A stretch of 64,000 nucleotides of DNA from assembly GCA_022825705.1 (NCBI GenBank), contig JAJDWH010000007.1:1-64000 (forward strand). Reading direction: 5' to 3'. The notes beneath the pieces were generated by a model that saw only the letters and a list, made by a program, of their open reading frames with translations, was not told the DNA's origin and ran no database searches. Of the stretch, positions 34,902-42,245 are shown piece by piece. The translations under genes and the position numbers were made by a program. This stretch comes from Alphaproteobacteria bacterium (GTDB taxonomy: Bacteria; Pseudomonadota; Alphaproteobacteria; TMED109). The first letter of the stretch is position 1; every line of letters starts with the position of its first letter.

Positions 34902-36487
34902 GAGCTGCCGACGCCTCCATCCCCGTGTGCGCGGCCGAAGCGCGCGCCGAGTTGCCGGGCCGACGGAATTTCCTGGGGCGGCAGTTCGCGGACGTTGTCG
35001 AGGAAGGTCGCGACGGACCGCCGCAGCCGCGCCGACTGGTGCGGTTCGAAGCCGTCGCAGCGCACGCGTTCACGTGGCACCCGTTTGCGCAGACCCGGGT
35101 CCCGCTGGCGGTCCAGGCGGGCCTCGGTCCACGTGTCACCGAGACGGAAGTGACAGTTTCCCTCCGCACAGCCGGCCAGGTAGACGCCTGCGGCGCCGCA
35201 GCGGCTCAGGAGGTAGTCGATGAACGAGGGGGGCAGGGCGCCGACGCAGGGCAGCGCGGCCACCGCGACCCCAGGGCGCTGGAGCGTCTCCGGTCTGACC
35301 CCGTGCTCACAGGCTAGGAGGTAGACCTGCTGGCCGTCCGCATCCGCCATTCGGTCGAGCCGATCCCGCAACGCCGCCAGCGTGGCATCGGGCAGCTCGA
35401 TCCCCGGCACGAGAGCAGCGGCGCGGCGGAATGGGGTCGCCGTCGGGCAGGATCCCGCGCAAATGCCGCAGCTCACGCATAGGGAGTCTTTCACGACTGC
35501 CTCCCGGTCGAACGGCTTGCCATCGGTGCGGTGCTCCATCGAGATCGCGTTGAAGGGGCAGTCCTCGGCGCAGCGGGCGCATCCGTTGCAGTTGTCGAGA
35601 TCGACCTGCGCGACCGCGGGACGGCGAAACGGCGGCAGCCATGGCATGGCGGCCAGCGTGAGCGTCAATATCGCCGCCGTGACCCACACCGTGCCGTGGG
35701 ACCAGAGATCCAGCAAGGGGTAGAACCCGAGGTAGAACCAGTCGAGGTCGAGAACCGTCGGCACCTTCGCGAGATCAGCCGGCGCGTGACTCGTCGCCGG
35801 CACGACGAGCGAGAGGACGAGCAGCGCCGTGAAGCTGGCGGCGGCCAGGCCGCGCGGCGGGTTGATGCGCGGTCGACTCACACGTTGCAGGTGCAACCAC
35901 AGCGCCAGCAGCAACAGCAGCGGCACGGCTATGTGCAGGAATACGAGCCAGGTGAAGAACCGGTCGTCGAGCGCGTCGGGCGCCAGGAAGTTGCGGGCGA
36001 CGGGCTCGCCGAAGATCGGCAGCCAGTCGAGCCACTCCGTGGTTGCGATGGCGACGTACTGCGCCAGCTGGTCCCACACCAGCCAGTAGCCGGTGATGCC
36101 GGACGCGAGGACCAGCAGGATGATCGGGACGCCGGTGAGCCAGCTGAACCAGCGTGCGCCGCGAAGACGGTCATAGGCGAACTCGCGGATCAAATGCAGC
36201 ACCATGACGACCACCATGGCGTCCCCGGCGTACCGGTGCAGGCTCCGCATCACCCCGGCGAGGTACCACTGGTCCTCCGTCATGTAGGCGACGGAGTCGT
36301 AGGCTTCGGTGACACCGGTATCGAAGAAGACGTAGACGTAGATCCCGCTGATCGCGACGATCCAGTAGAAGAAGAACCCCAGCGCTCCGAGGTTGTAGAG
36401 GGGGTTCCAGGCGGCCCCGAACACCCGCGACGTCCAGTCGTCGAGGCGCCAGAATGCCGGTCGCAGGATGCGTTGGAGCGCCGTCAC
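34898..36487 (-). CDS. cytochrome b - dicluster ferredoxin - MvhD-like fusion protein
   Basis: A 529-residue three-part electron-transfer protein. Residues 1-230 are a cytochrome b/b6 N-terminal domain, with heme ligands His84/His98 and His185/His199, each pair 14 residues apart. Two further membrane segments follow at about 215-285. Cys300/303/306/310 and Cys337/340/343/347 bind two [4Fe-4S] clusters. The last 150 residues resemble the MvhD/FlpD iron-sulfur domain (VYLLACEHG, ALPCVGALP, LAGCAEGNCHFRLG). Such a protein could link the quinone pool to cytoplasmic carriers or feed the CuA enzyme encoded with it. GTG 36487 is chosen: it gives the family N-terminus and starts 17 bases after SCO. 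Confidence 0.85.
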   Translation of the reverse strand: MTALQRILRPAFWRLDDWTSRVFGAAWNPLYNLGALGFFFYWIVAISGIYVYVFFDTGVTEAYDSVAYMTEDQWYLAGVMRSLHRYAGDAMVVVMVLHLIREFAYDRLRGARWFSWLTGVPIILLVLASGITGYWLVWDQLAQYVAIATTEWLDWLPIFGEPVARNFLAPDALDDRFFTWLVFLHIAVPLLLLLALWLHLQRVSRPRINPPRGLAAASFTALLVLSLVVPATSHAPADLAKVPTVLDLDWFYLGFYPLLDLWSHGTVWVTAAILTLTLAAMPWLPPFRRPAVAQVDLDNCNGCARCAEDCPFNAISMEHRTDGKPFDREAVVKDSLCVSCGICAGSCPTATPFRRAAALVPGIELPDATLAALRDRLDRMADADGQQVYLLACEHGVRPETLQRPGVAVAALPCVGALPPSFIDYLLSRCGAAGVYLAGCAEGNCHFRLGDTWTEARLDRQRDPGLRKRVPRERVRCDGFEPHQSARLRRSVATFLDNVRELPPQEIPSARQLGARFGRAHGDGGVGSS

Positions 36488-36504
36488 GCGCCGGTGCGCC
36501 GCCG

Positions 36505-37332
36505 TCAGATCCGCGAGCGGGGGCGACGATGCCGGAGCCAGCCGCGGGCGACGAAGAAGCCCAGGGTGCCGAGCAAGGCGACGCCGACGGCGATGCCGAT
36601 GAAGGGGGAGTAGTCGAACCGGTAGCGGCCGCTCCACGGGTCGTAGATCGTGCAGAACAGGCGGATCCGATTGATCAGTCCCTCATACGATGTCGGCACG
36701 CTCTGGCGGCCGAAGACCAAGTCCTTCAGCGGCTCCACCAGGAACGGCGCATCGAACATCGCCCCGTACACCTGGCGGTAGATGACGCCGTCCGCGTCGA
36801 CGACCGTCGTCTGGGTGAGATGGTCGAAGCCCTTTGCCGACGGGAAGAACAGGAAGCCGAGATCCTTCGACAGCCGGGCGATGGTGTCGGAATCGGCGCT
36901 GGCGAACCGCCAGCCGTCGTCGCGGATCCCATGGTTCGCGGCAAACTCCCGCATCCGCTCCGGCGTATCCATCCGCGTGTCAAATCCGACGGTAAGCACC
37001 TGGAAACTGTCCCGGCCGACCGCTTCGCGCGCAATGTCGATGGAGTCCGCCAGCGTCTCGATGACGAGCGGGCAGCCGAAGGCGCAACTGGTATAGACCA
37101 GGTTGATCAGCAACGGGCGGCCGCGAAACTCCGCGAGCGAGAGCCGTCGCAACGAAGCATCACGAAACTCGTAGCCGGAAAGCGTCCGTCCCACGGCCGC
37201 CTGGCTGTCGGCGAGTGCTTGATCAGGATCGAAGGCGGTCGTGGCCGGGGCCGCAGTCAGTCCCGGCAGGGCCGGGAACAGGCAAAGCGCCGCCAGGGCC
37301 CACGCTCCAACCAGCCCTACAAGGGCACCCAT
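36505..37332 (-). CDS. SCO1/SenC-family copper chaperone
   Basis: A 275-residue thioredoxin-fold protein that delivers copper to CuA sites. Copper ligands are Cys83 and Cys87 (TSCAFGCPL) and His171 (KGFDHLTQT). There is an N-terminal signal/anchor and, unusually, a second hydrophobic segment near the C-terminus (IGIAVGVALLGTLGFFVARG), giving a periplasmic domain held at both ends. It overlaps cyoE by 16 bases and precedes the cytochrome b fusion. Its presence fits maturation of the CuA subunit encoded at 39.9 kb. Confidence 0.9.
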   Translation of the reverse strand: MGALVGLVGAWALAALCLFPALPGLTAAPATTAFDPDQALADSQAAVGRTLSGYEFRDASLRRLSLAEFRGRPLLINLVYTSCAFGCPLVIETLADSIDIAREAVGRDSFQVLTVGFDTRMDTPERMREFAANHGIRDDGWRFASADSDTIARLSKDLGFLFFPSAKGFDHLTQTTVVDADGVIYRQVYGAMFDAPFLVEPLKDLVFGRQSVPTSYEGLINRIRLFCTIYDPWSGRYRFDYSPFIGIAVGVALLGTLGFFVARGWLRHRRPRSRI

Positions 37333-38183
37333 GCGTCCGCCATGGCCCCGATCAGAATCAACGAGAGCTGCAGCAGGGAGGCCTTGAAGTTCGCTCGCGC
37401 CGCAGCCGGCCCGGGTGCCCGTACGAGTGCGATGCTCTTCGCGACAAATATCCAGCCGCCGACCAACGCCAGGGCGAGATAGACCAAGCCTAGCCCGAAG
37501 AAGAAGGGCAGCAGGGATGCGGCGACGAGCGCCACGGTATTGGCCAGAATGACCTTGGCTGCCCTTCCGTCGCCGATCACGACGGGCAGCATCGGGACCC
37601 CGGCCTGGACATAGTCATCGCGCGTCGCCATCGCCAGGCTCCAGAAGTGCGGCGGCGTCCAGAGGAACAGCACGATGGCGAGGCAGACTGGCAGGGCGGA
37701 AGGAGCCGGGTCGACGGCGGCCGCGCCCGCCAGCACCGCGAAACTGCCTGACAGGCCGCCGATGACGATGTTGAGCCAGGTGCGGCGCTTGAGCCACACG
37801 GTGTAGACGATCCCGTAGACGAAGGCGCCGAGGAACACGTGCGTGGCGGCCATCGGGTTGGTGGCCCATGCGGCCAGCGTCACGGACACCACGAGCAGCG
37901 CACCGATGAGCGCAAGCCAGGCCGGACCGGCGGTGTAGCGGCCCGAGACGAAGGGCCGATCGCGGGTGCGGATCATGCGCGCATCGAGATCGCGCTCAGC
38001 GAACTGGTTGAAGGCGCCGGCGCTGGCGGCTCCCAAGAGCACGGCAAGGGCGAGGGCCGCTGCGTTCCAGAAGGGGACGGGCGGACCGGGCGTCACCGCG
38101 AGGCCCGCCAATGCGCTCAGGGCGATTGCGAAGCCGATCCGCAGCTTGAAGACACCGCATAGCTGCCGGATGTCTGCGGCCAT
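37317..38183 (-). CDS. cyoE: protoheme IX farnesyltransferase (heme O synthase)
   Basis: A 288-residue polytopic UbiA-family prenyltransferase that adds farnesyl to heme b. The prenyl-diphosphate site is NQFAERDLDARMIRTRDRP near residue 57, with the second Asp-rich region around YGIVYTVWLKRRTWLN. Seven to nine membrane segments are evident. Placement between catalytic subunit I and SCO implies that the enzyme's high-spin heme is heme O or a derivative. No heme A synthase (CtaA) is in the window. Confidence 0.93.
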   Translation of the reverse strand: MAADIRQLCGVFKLRIGFAIALSALAGLAVTPGPPVPFWNAAALALAVLLGAASAGAFNQFAERDLDARMIRTRDRPFVSGRYTAGPAWLALIGALLVVSVTLAAWATNPMAATHVFLGAFVYGIVYTVWLKRRTWLNIVIGGLSGSFAVLAGAAAVDPAPSALPVCLAIVLFLWTPPHFWSLAMATRDDYVQAGVPMLPVVIGDGRAAKVILANTVALVAASLLPFFFGLGLVYLALALVGGWIFVAKSIALVRAPGPAAARANFKASLLQLSLILIGAMADAWVPL

Positions 38184-38198
38184 GCCGGACGCCTCCGC

Positions 38199-39923
38199 TC
38201 AACTCAAAGGCCAGACCTCCGAGAGGAACTTCCAGTTGACGAAGTAGTACAGCACGAACGCCACGAAGAAGATTGCCACGAGCGTGATCGTGCCAGGCAG
38301 CTTGAGCGTCCCCTCGCTGCCGTAGCTCGCAACCGCTGCAGCGCCGCCTTGGGGTAGCAGCGGCTCGGCCTTCGCTTTCTCCTCGGTTCGTCGCTCGCCG
38401 AAGAAGACGGAGCTCACTACCACCACGACGTACATCAGGCCACCCAGGGCCGAGAGCACGCCGAACACGCCGTTCAGTCCCATCATCAGGAAGGCCGTGC
38501 CGGGATAGTCGAAAGCCACGGGTGCATCGGAGAAGGTGATGTCCCAATGGCGTCGGCTGACACCGAGCGTGCCCGCTCCCATCATGAACAGCGATATCCC
38601 CGCGACGCCGATACCGAAGACGTACGGCTGCCATTGCGCCAGCTTCTTGAACATGATCTCGCGGCGGAAAATCAGCGGCACCACGAGGTAGGTGACGGCC
38701 ATGAAGGCGAGCGTCGTCCCGGCGACCACGGTGCCGTGGAAATGGCCCGGCACGTACATGGTGTTGTGCATGATCAGGTTGATCTGCTCGGAACCGAGTA
38801 CCACGCCGGAGATCCCGCCGATGAAGCCGAACATGACGAGCGACAGGAACATTCCCGCGAAGGCCGGATTACCCCACGGCGCCTTCCGCAACCATTCGAA
38901 CACGCCCTTGGTATAGCCCCGCCGGCGCTGGGCCGCTTCGATGGCGCCCGGGACGCTGAGGCCGTGGATGAGGCTGCCGAGCACCGCGAGGTACAGCGCG
39001 TAGCTCGTATTGAAGATCTTCCATTCCGAGCTGATCCCCGGCTCCACCAGCAGATGGTGTGCGGCAGCGATCTGCAGGAACAGGATGTACATGAGGAAGG
39101 CGAAACGACTCACCTTCTCGGACAGCGGCTTGGCGCCCAGCACCATCGCGGCGATGGCATACCACACCGCGACATGGGCCGAGACGTTGATCTGCTGGGA
39201 CGAGTGGCCCATGCCCCACCAAACGACCTTGTACATCACCGGGTCGATGTGACTGATCAGGCCGATCGACCAGAGGAAGGTGGGAATGAGGATGATGGCG
39301 CCCGAGGTGATGGTGAATACCGCGATGATCGCCGCGGCGATGGCGCCGAACGTGACCAGCGGTACCGAGCCCTCGTAGGTGCCCTCGTCTTTCGCGATCA
39401 CCAGCGTGCCGAAGAACACGGCGACGGCCACCAGGGCACCGACCGCGAAGAGGATCAGGCCGAGGTAGAAGTGGGGCGCCGCCTGCATGGGCACGTAGGA
39501 CGTGAACATGACGCTCGATTCGCCCTGCAGCACCGCCACGTTGGCGAGCAGGGCGCCGGCCAGCATCAGCCAGAACCCGAGCCAAGCGATCCGCGGGGTC
39601 GCGAGGCGGGAGTTGAGCAGGATCGCCGAGGCGAAGTAGAGGATGGCAATTTCGAAGAAGATGACCCAGAACAGCAACACGTCGGCGCCGTGCGCCGTCA
39701 GGGCCAGGTAGAACCACTCCGCGGGCAGCAGGTGGACCGCCGGCCAGCGCGTCAGCGCCACCAGCAGGCCGAACAGGCCCCCGACGGCAAGGAACACGAC
39801 GGCGACGACCGCGTTCCACCGGATCAGCTTCTCGGCCGCAAGATCGACCCTGAGACCGGTGTCGGGACAGGTCCGGAATTCGGCAGCTCTCGGCAGCGTA
39901 CCGGCATGAGCGATGCTCGCCAT
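38199..39923 (-). CDS. B-type heme-copper oxidoreductase catalytic subunit lacking the active-site Tyr (candidate CuA nitric oxide reductase)
   Basis: A 574-residue membrane protein. Low-spin heme ligands are His78 (TAHGADVLLFW) and His396; the high-spin heme ligand is His394 (YVPGHFH); CuB ligands are His240, His289 and His290 (AAAHHLLVEPG). Helix X and helix VII resemble ba3 oxidases. In oxygen reductases of types A and B, His-Pro-x-x-Tyr supplies the cross-linked Tyr four residues after the first CuB His. Here the sequence is GMGHSSQQINV, so Gln244 replaces it and Pro is also lost. Enzymes without this Tyr in helix VI are C-type oxidases, which this is not, or NO reductases. CuA-containing NORs derived from B-type oxidases (sNOR, eNOR) are known, so NO reduction is the best inference; database labels will probably say oxidase subunit I. 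Confidence 0.85.
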   Translation of the reverse strand: MASIAHAGTLPRAAEFRTCPDTGLRVDLAAEKLIRWNAVVAVVFLAVGGLFGLLVALTRWPAVHLLPAEWFYLALTAHGADVLLFWVIFFEIAILYFASAILLNSRLATPRIAWLGFWLMLAGALLANVAVLQGESSVMFTSYVPMQAAPHFYLGLILFAVGALVAVAVFFGTLVIAKDEGTYEGSVPLVTFGAIAAAIIAVFTITSGAIILIPTFLWSIGLISHIDPVMYKVVWWGMGHSSQQINVSAHVAVWYAIAAMVLGAKPLSEKVSRFAFLMYILFLQIAAAHHLLVEPGISSEWKIFNTSYALYLAVLGSLIHGLSVPGAIEAAQRRRGYTKGVFEWLRKAPWGNPAFAGMFLSLVMFGFIGGISGVVLGSEQINLIMHNTMYVPGHFHGTVVAGTTLAFMAVTYLVVPLIFRREIMFKKLAQWQPYVFGIGVAGISLFMMGAGTLGVSRRHWDITFSDAPVAFDYPGTAFLMMGLNGVFGVLSALGGLMYVVVVVSSVFFGERRTEEKAKAEPLLPQGGAAAVASYGSEGTLKLPGTITLVAIFFVAFVLYYFVNWKFLSEVWPLS

Positions 39924-39932
39924 GGCTAGCTC

Positions 39933-40478
39933 CTATTCTGCTGCGACCACGTGGATCTTGCCCACCATCTGGTGGTGGCCGATCCCGCAGTACTCGTTGC
40001 AAACGACCCCGTACTCCCCGACGCCCTCGGGTGTGAGCGTCAGCACCAGCTCATAGCCGGGATGGACCTGGATGTTGATGTTCTCGGGCTGCAGCGAGAA
40101 ACCGTGCTGCCAGTCCATCGAGGAGAGGTGCAGGCGGTAGTCCTTGCCTTCCTCCAGCTCGAGGATTGGCCACCACTCCCAGAGGCGCGCCAGCATGTAC
40201 ACGTCGCTGCCCGGGGGTGGACGCACGACGGGTAGACCTGTCTCCCCCTCTTCGCGCACCGTGTACTGGTCCACCATCGCCTCGGTGCGCTCGGCGAACG
40301 TTTCGGGGTGTATTCGGTAGGCCTCGTTGGAGAGGTTCTGTTCGCCGGTGAAGTGCCAGAAGACCATGGTGAAGAACATCACCAGGCCCCAGATGAACGC
40401 GATCGTGATCCAGGTGATTTCCGATTTTTCGAGCGGCTCGTTCCACCAGATCCGTTTTTCAGGCGGGTGAATGGCCAT
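39933..40478 (-). CDS. CuA-containing subunit II of the heme-copper enzyme
   Basis: A 181-residue subunit with one N-terminal membrane helix (residues 22-42) and a cupredoxin domain. CuA ligands are His125 (DWQHGFSL), Cys160, Cys164, His168 and Met171 (VVCNEYCGIGHHQM), with the same spacing as the small ba3 subunit II. It takes electrons from a soluble or membrane cytochrome and passes them to subunit I, whose gene follows after nine bases. A binuclear copper site of this quality argues that the complex is functional. Confidence 0.93.
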   Translation of the reverse strand: MAIHPPEKRIWWNEPLEKSEITWITIAFIWGLVMFFTMVFWHFTGEQNLSNEAYRIHPETFAERTEAMVDQYTVREEGETGLPVVRPPPGSDVYMLARLWEWWPILELEEGKDYRLHLSSMDWQHGFSLQPENINIQVHPGYELVLTLTPEGVGEYGVVCNEYCGIGHHQMVGKIHVVAAE

Positions 40479-40493
40479 GTCGGGACCTCCGGA

Positions 40494-40670
40494 CTATTGC
40501 GCGATGGGAATTTGGGCTACCTCCATGATGCCCCACATGAGATAGAGAACCGCCGGCACGGCGACACCCAGGAAGAGCAGCAGGAACGGGTTGTCCAGCA
40601 AGCGCTGCATGAAGGGCACGCGCTCGACCGGTTGTTCCGGCGAACCAGCGTCTTGACCTGTATCTGTCAT
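40494..40670 (-). CDS. small single-helix membrane protein of the heme-copper cluster
   Basis: A 58-residue protein with a polar N-terminus and one strong membrane segment (PFLLLFLGVAVPAVLYLMWG), ending IPIAQ. It starts 15 bases before the CuA subunit gene; AAGGGG lies about 7 bases before its ATG and a promoter is 60 bases upstream. Position and topology resemble the small extra subunits (IIa-like or CcoQ-like) of ba3 and cbb3 enzymes. Confidence 0.8.
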   Translation of the reverse strand: MTDTGQDAGSPEQPVERVPFMQRLLDNPFLLLFLGVAVPAVLYLMWGIMEVAQIPIAQ

Positions 40671-40734
40671 GATGTGCCCCTTCTCTCTGCCTCGCCGCGG
40701 TGCGCTCGAGTCAGGGTGAGGCAGTAGTCAGCGA

Positions 40735-40763
40735 AGGATACCCGAAAACCCGCCTTCATTCAA
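40735..40763 (-). promoter_or_regulatory. putative promoter of the heme-copper operon
   Basis: On the minus strand TTGAAT (40763-40758) and TATCCT (40740-40735) are 17 bases apart, with transcription expected near 40728. No FNR, NnrR or NsrR half-site could be recognised around it. Confidence 0.4.
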
Positions 40764-40767
40764 GTCA

Positions 40768-40953
40768 CTACGGTCCATCCGTGAGCATTCGAATCAGCCA
40801 GAAGAAGACCATCCCGAGAGCGAAGATGATGGCGAAGAAGAGCAGTGTGCGGTGTTCGAACCGGCGTCCCGCCACGTGCTCGATTCGATCCACGATCCAG
40901 TCGGAAACGAAGTACAGCGCAATCGCTGCGACGGTGAAATAGAGAAGCTCCAT
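40768..40953 (-). CDS. small two-helix membrane protein linked to TAXI-TRAP transporters
   Basis: A 61-residue protein with hydrophobic segments at residues 2-18 and 38-55 around a basic cytoplasmic loop (DRIEHVAGRRFEHR). Proteins of this size and pattern commonly sit between TAXI-TRAP binding-protein and permease genes. It follows the TAXI gene by 63 bases on the same strand. Function unknown; a small subunit or assembly factor is likely. Confidence 0.72.
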   Translation of the reverse strand: MELLYFTVAAIALYFVSDWIVDRIEHVAGRRFEHRTLLFFAIIFALGMVFFWLIRMLTDGP

Positions 40954-41016
40954 CCCTCCCTCCCGGTTATTCCGTGACCGGGTCTTGCTGGCGGTGGTCG
41001 AGGTGGCGTTGTTCGT

Positions 41017-42000
41017 CTAGAGCAAGCCCTGCTCGACCCAGAACCGCTCAGCGCCCGGATGCAATGGCGTGACGATCCCCTTGAGCGCGTTCTCGACACC
41101 CATTTCCTTGAACGTCTCCTTCTGCTGCCGCATGTACGCGAGCCCGGCGTCCGTGTAGATCTTGGCAAGCAGGTCGTAGACCACGTCGTCCGGGACGTCC
41201 GCGTTGGCGACCCACAGCGCCGAATCCTGGAACGAGGGAGTCGCATGGTCGACGCCCCGGTAGGTACCGGCGGGGACCGCGAGACCGGAGAAGTAGGGGT
41301 ACCGCTCGAAGAAGCCGGTCGCCTCCGCGTCCGCCGCCAGGTCGACGAGATCGATGTCGTTCGTCTGGGCGGCCATGATCACGGCCCCGCTCGGGAAGGC
41401 CGTGAACAGCCAGAATGCATCGAGCTGGCGGTTGCCGAATGCGGCGGCCGCGTCGTTGTAGCCCATCGCGTTCCGTTCGACGGCGTCCCAGATGCCCACG
41501 TGCGTGAAGAACAGCTCGCAGTTCGCGAAGGCGCCGGAGCCGGCATTCCCGACCCCGACCTTCTTGCCGACGAGGTCCTTCACGCTCTTGATTCCCGACC
41601 CTTGGCGGACGATCAGCTGGGCTGGCGCGCCGTACAGGTAGGCGACGGCAAGCACGTCGTCGTACGTGCGGTCATCGTTCTTCAGCTGGCCTTCCCGGCC
41701 CAGGTACACGTGGCCGGAGTAGACCACCCCGAACTGCATCTTGCCGCGGTTGATCCGGCGGAGGTTCTCGAGCGAGCCCGCCGATGACTGCGCCTTGACC
41801 GTGTAGTCCTCGGACTCCTTGACCGGCCCGTAGGTCTGGATGGCATTGGCGACGATCTGGAACGTGCCTCCGGCCGGTCCGCCGCCGAAGACCATGCGCT
41901 GGCCGACCGCATCGGCGGTCGGCAGTACCACCGCGAGGGCCAGCAGCGCGGCCCCGACGGTCCCGAAGATCTTGCGATTCACCTGCATGACAACGCTCAC
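41017..42000 (-). CDS. TAXI-family TRAP transporter solute-binding protein
   Basis: A 327-residue periplasmic protein with a signal peptide (VGAALLALAVVLPTADAVG, cleavage near 32). The TAXI signatures are VFGGGPAGGTFQIVANAIQ, SSAGSLENLRRINRGKMQFG and VKDLVGKKVGVGNAGSGAF. It captures a small organic solute for the TRAP permease encoded at 31.2-32.9 kb. No other TRAP permease is in the window, so the two are probably partners in spite of the 8-kb gap. The ligand is not predictable. Confidence 0.92.
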   Translation of the reverse strand: MSVVMQVNRKIFGTVGAALLALAVVLPTADAVGQRMVFGGGPAGGTFQIVANAIQTYGPVKESEDYTVKAQSSAGSLENLRRINRGKMQFGVVYSGHVYLGREGQLKNDDRTYDDVLAVAYLYGAPAQLIVRQGSGIKSVKDLVGKKVGVGNAGSGAFANCELFFTHVGIWDAVERNAMGYNDAAAAFGNRQLDAFWLFTAFPSGAVIMAAQTNDIDLVDLAADAEATGFFERYPYFSGLAVPAGTYRGVDHATPSFQDSALWVANADVPDDVVYDLLAKIYTDAGLAYMRQQKETFKEMGVENALKGIVTPLHPGAERFWVEQGLL

Positions 42001-42245
42001 GGTTCAGGTTCCGGCGTGCCTGCCCGGCGCCAGGCCACCTGGACGCCCACGTGTCCCGGCGGGCATCGACGCCCGGGCCCGGCGGCGGCGGGAACCTCGG
42101 GGCAGATCCCGGGCTCCGCCCGGCGAGCCGCCAACAAGGCGGACTGTAGCTGTGCCCGCAGGCGGGTCAATTTCGCGGCAGCCGGCCGGTTGCGATGCAG
42201 GACAGGCATGGAATCGGCGTCAGCAAGCGCTACGAGGCTGGTTCT

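Noticed and set aside
38199-39923. Plain assignment of subunit I as a ba3-type oxygen reductase
   Set aside because: The helix VI motif lacks the essential Tyr; the annotation would claim O2 reduction that the residues do not support.
38547-39929. A 460-codon plus-strand frame opposite heme-copper subunit I
   Set aside because: Highly charged His/Asp/Glu/Arg composition, antisense to a conserved membrane protein; a shadow frame.
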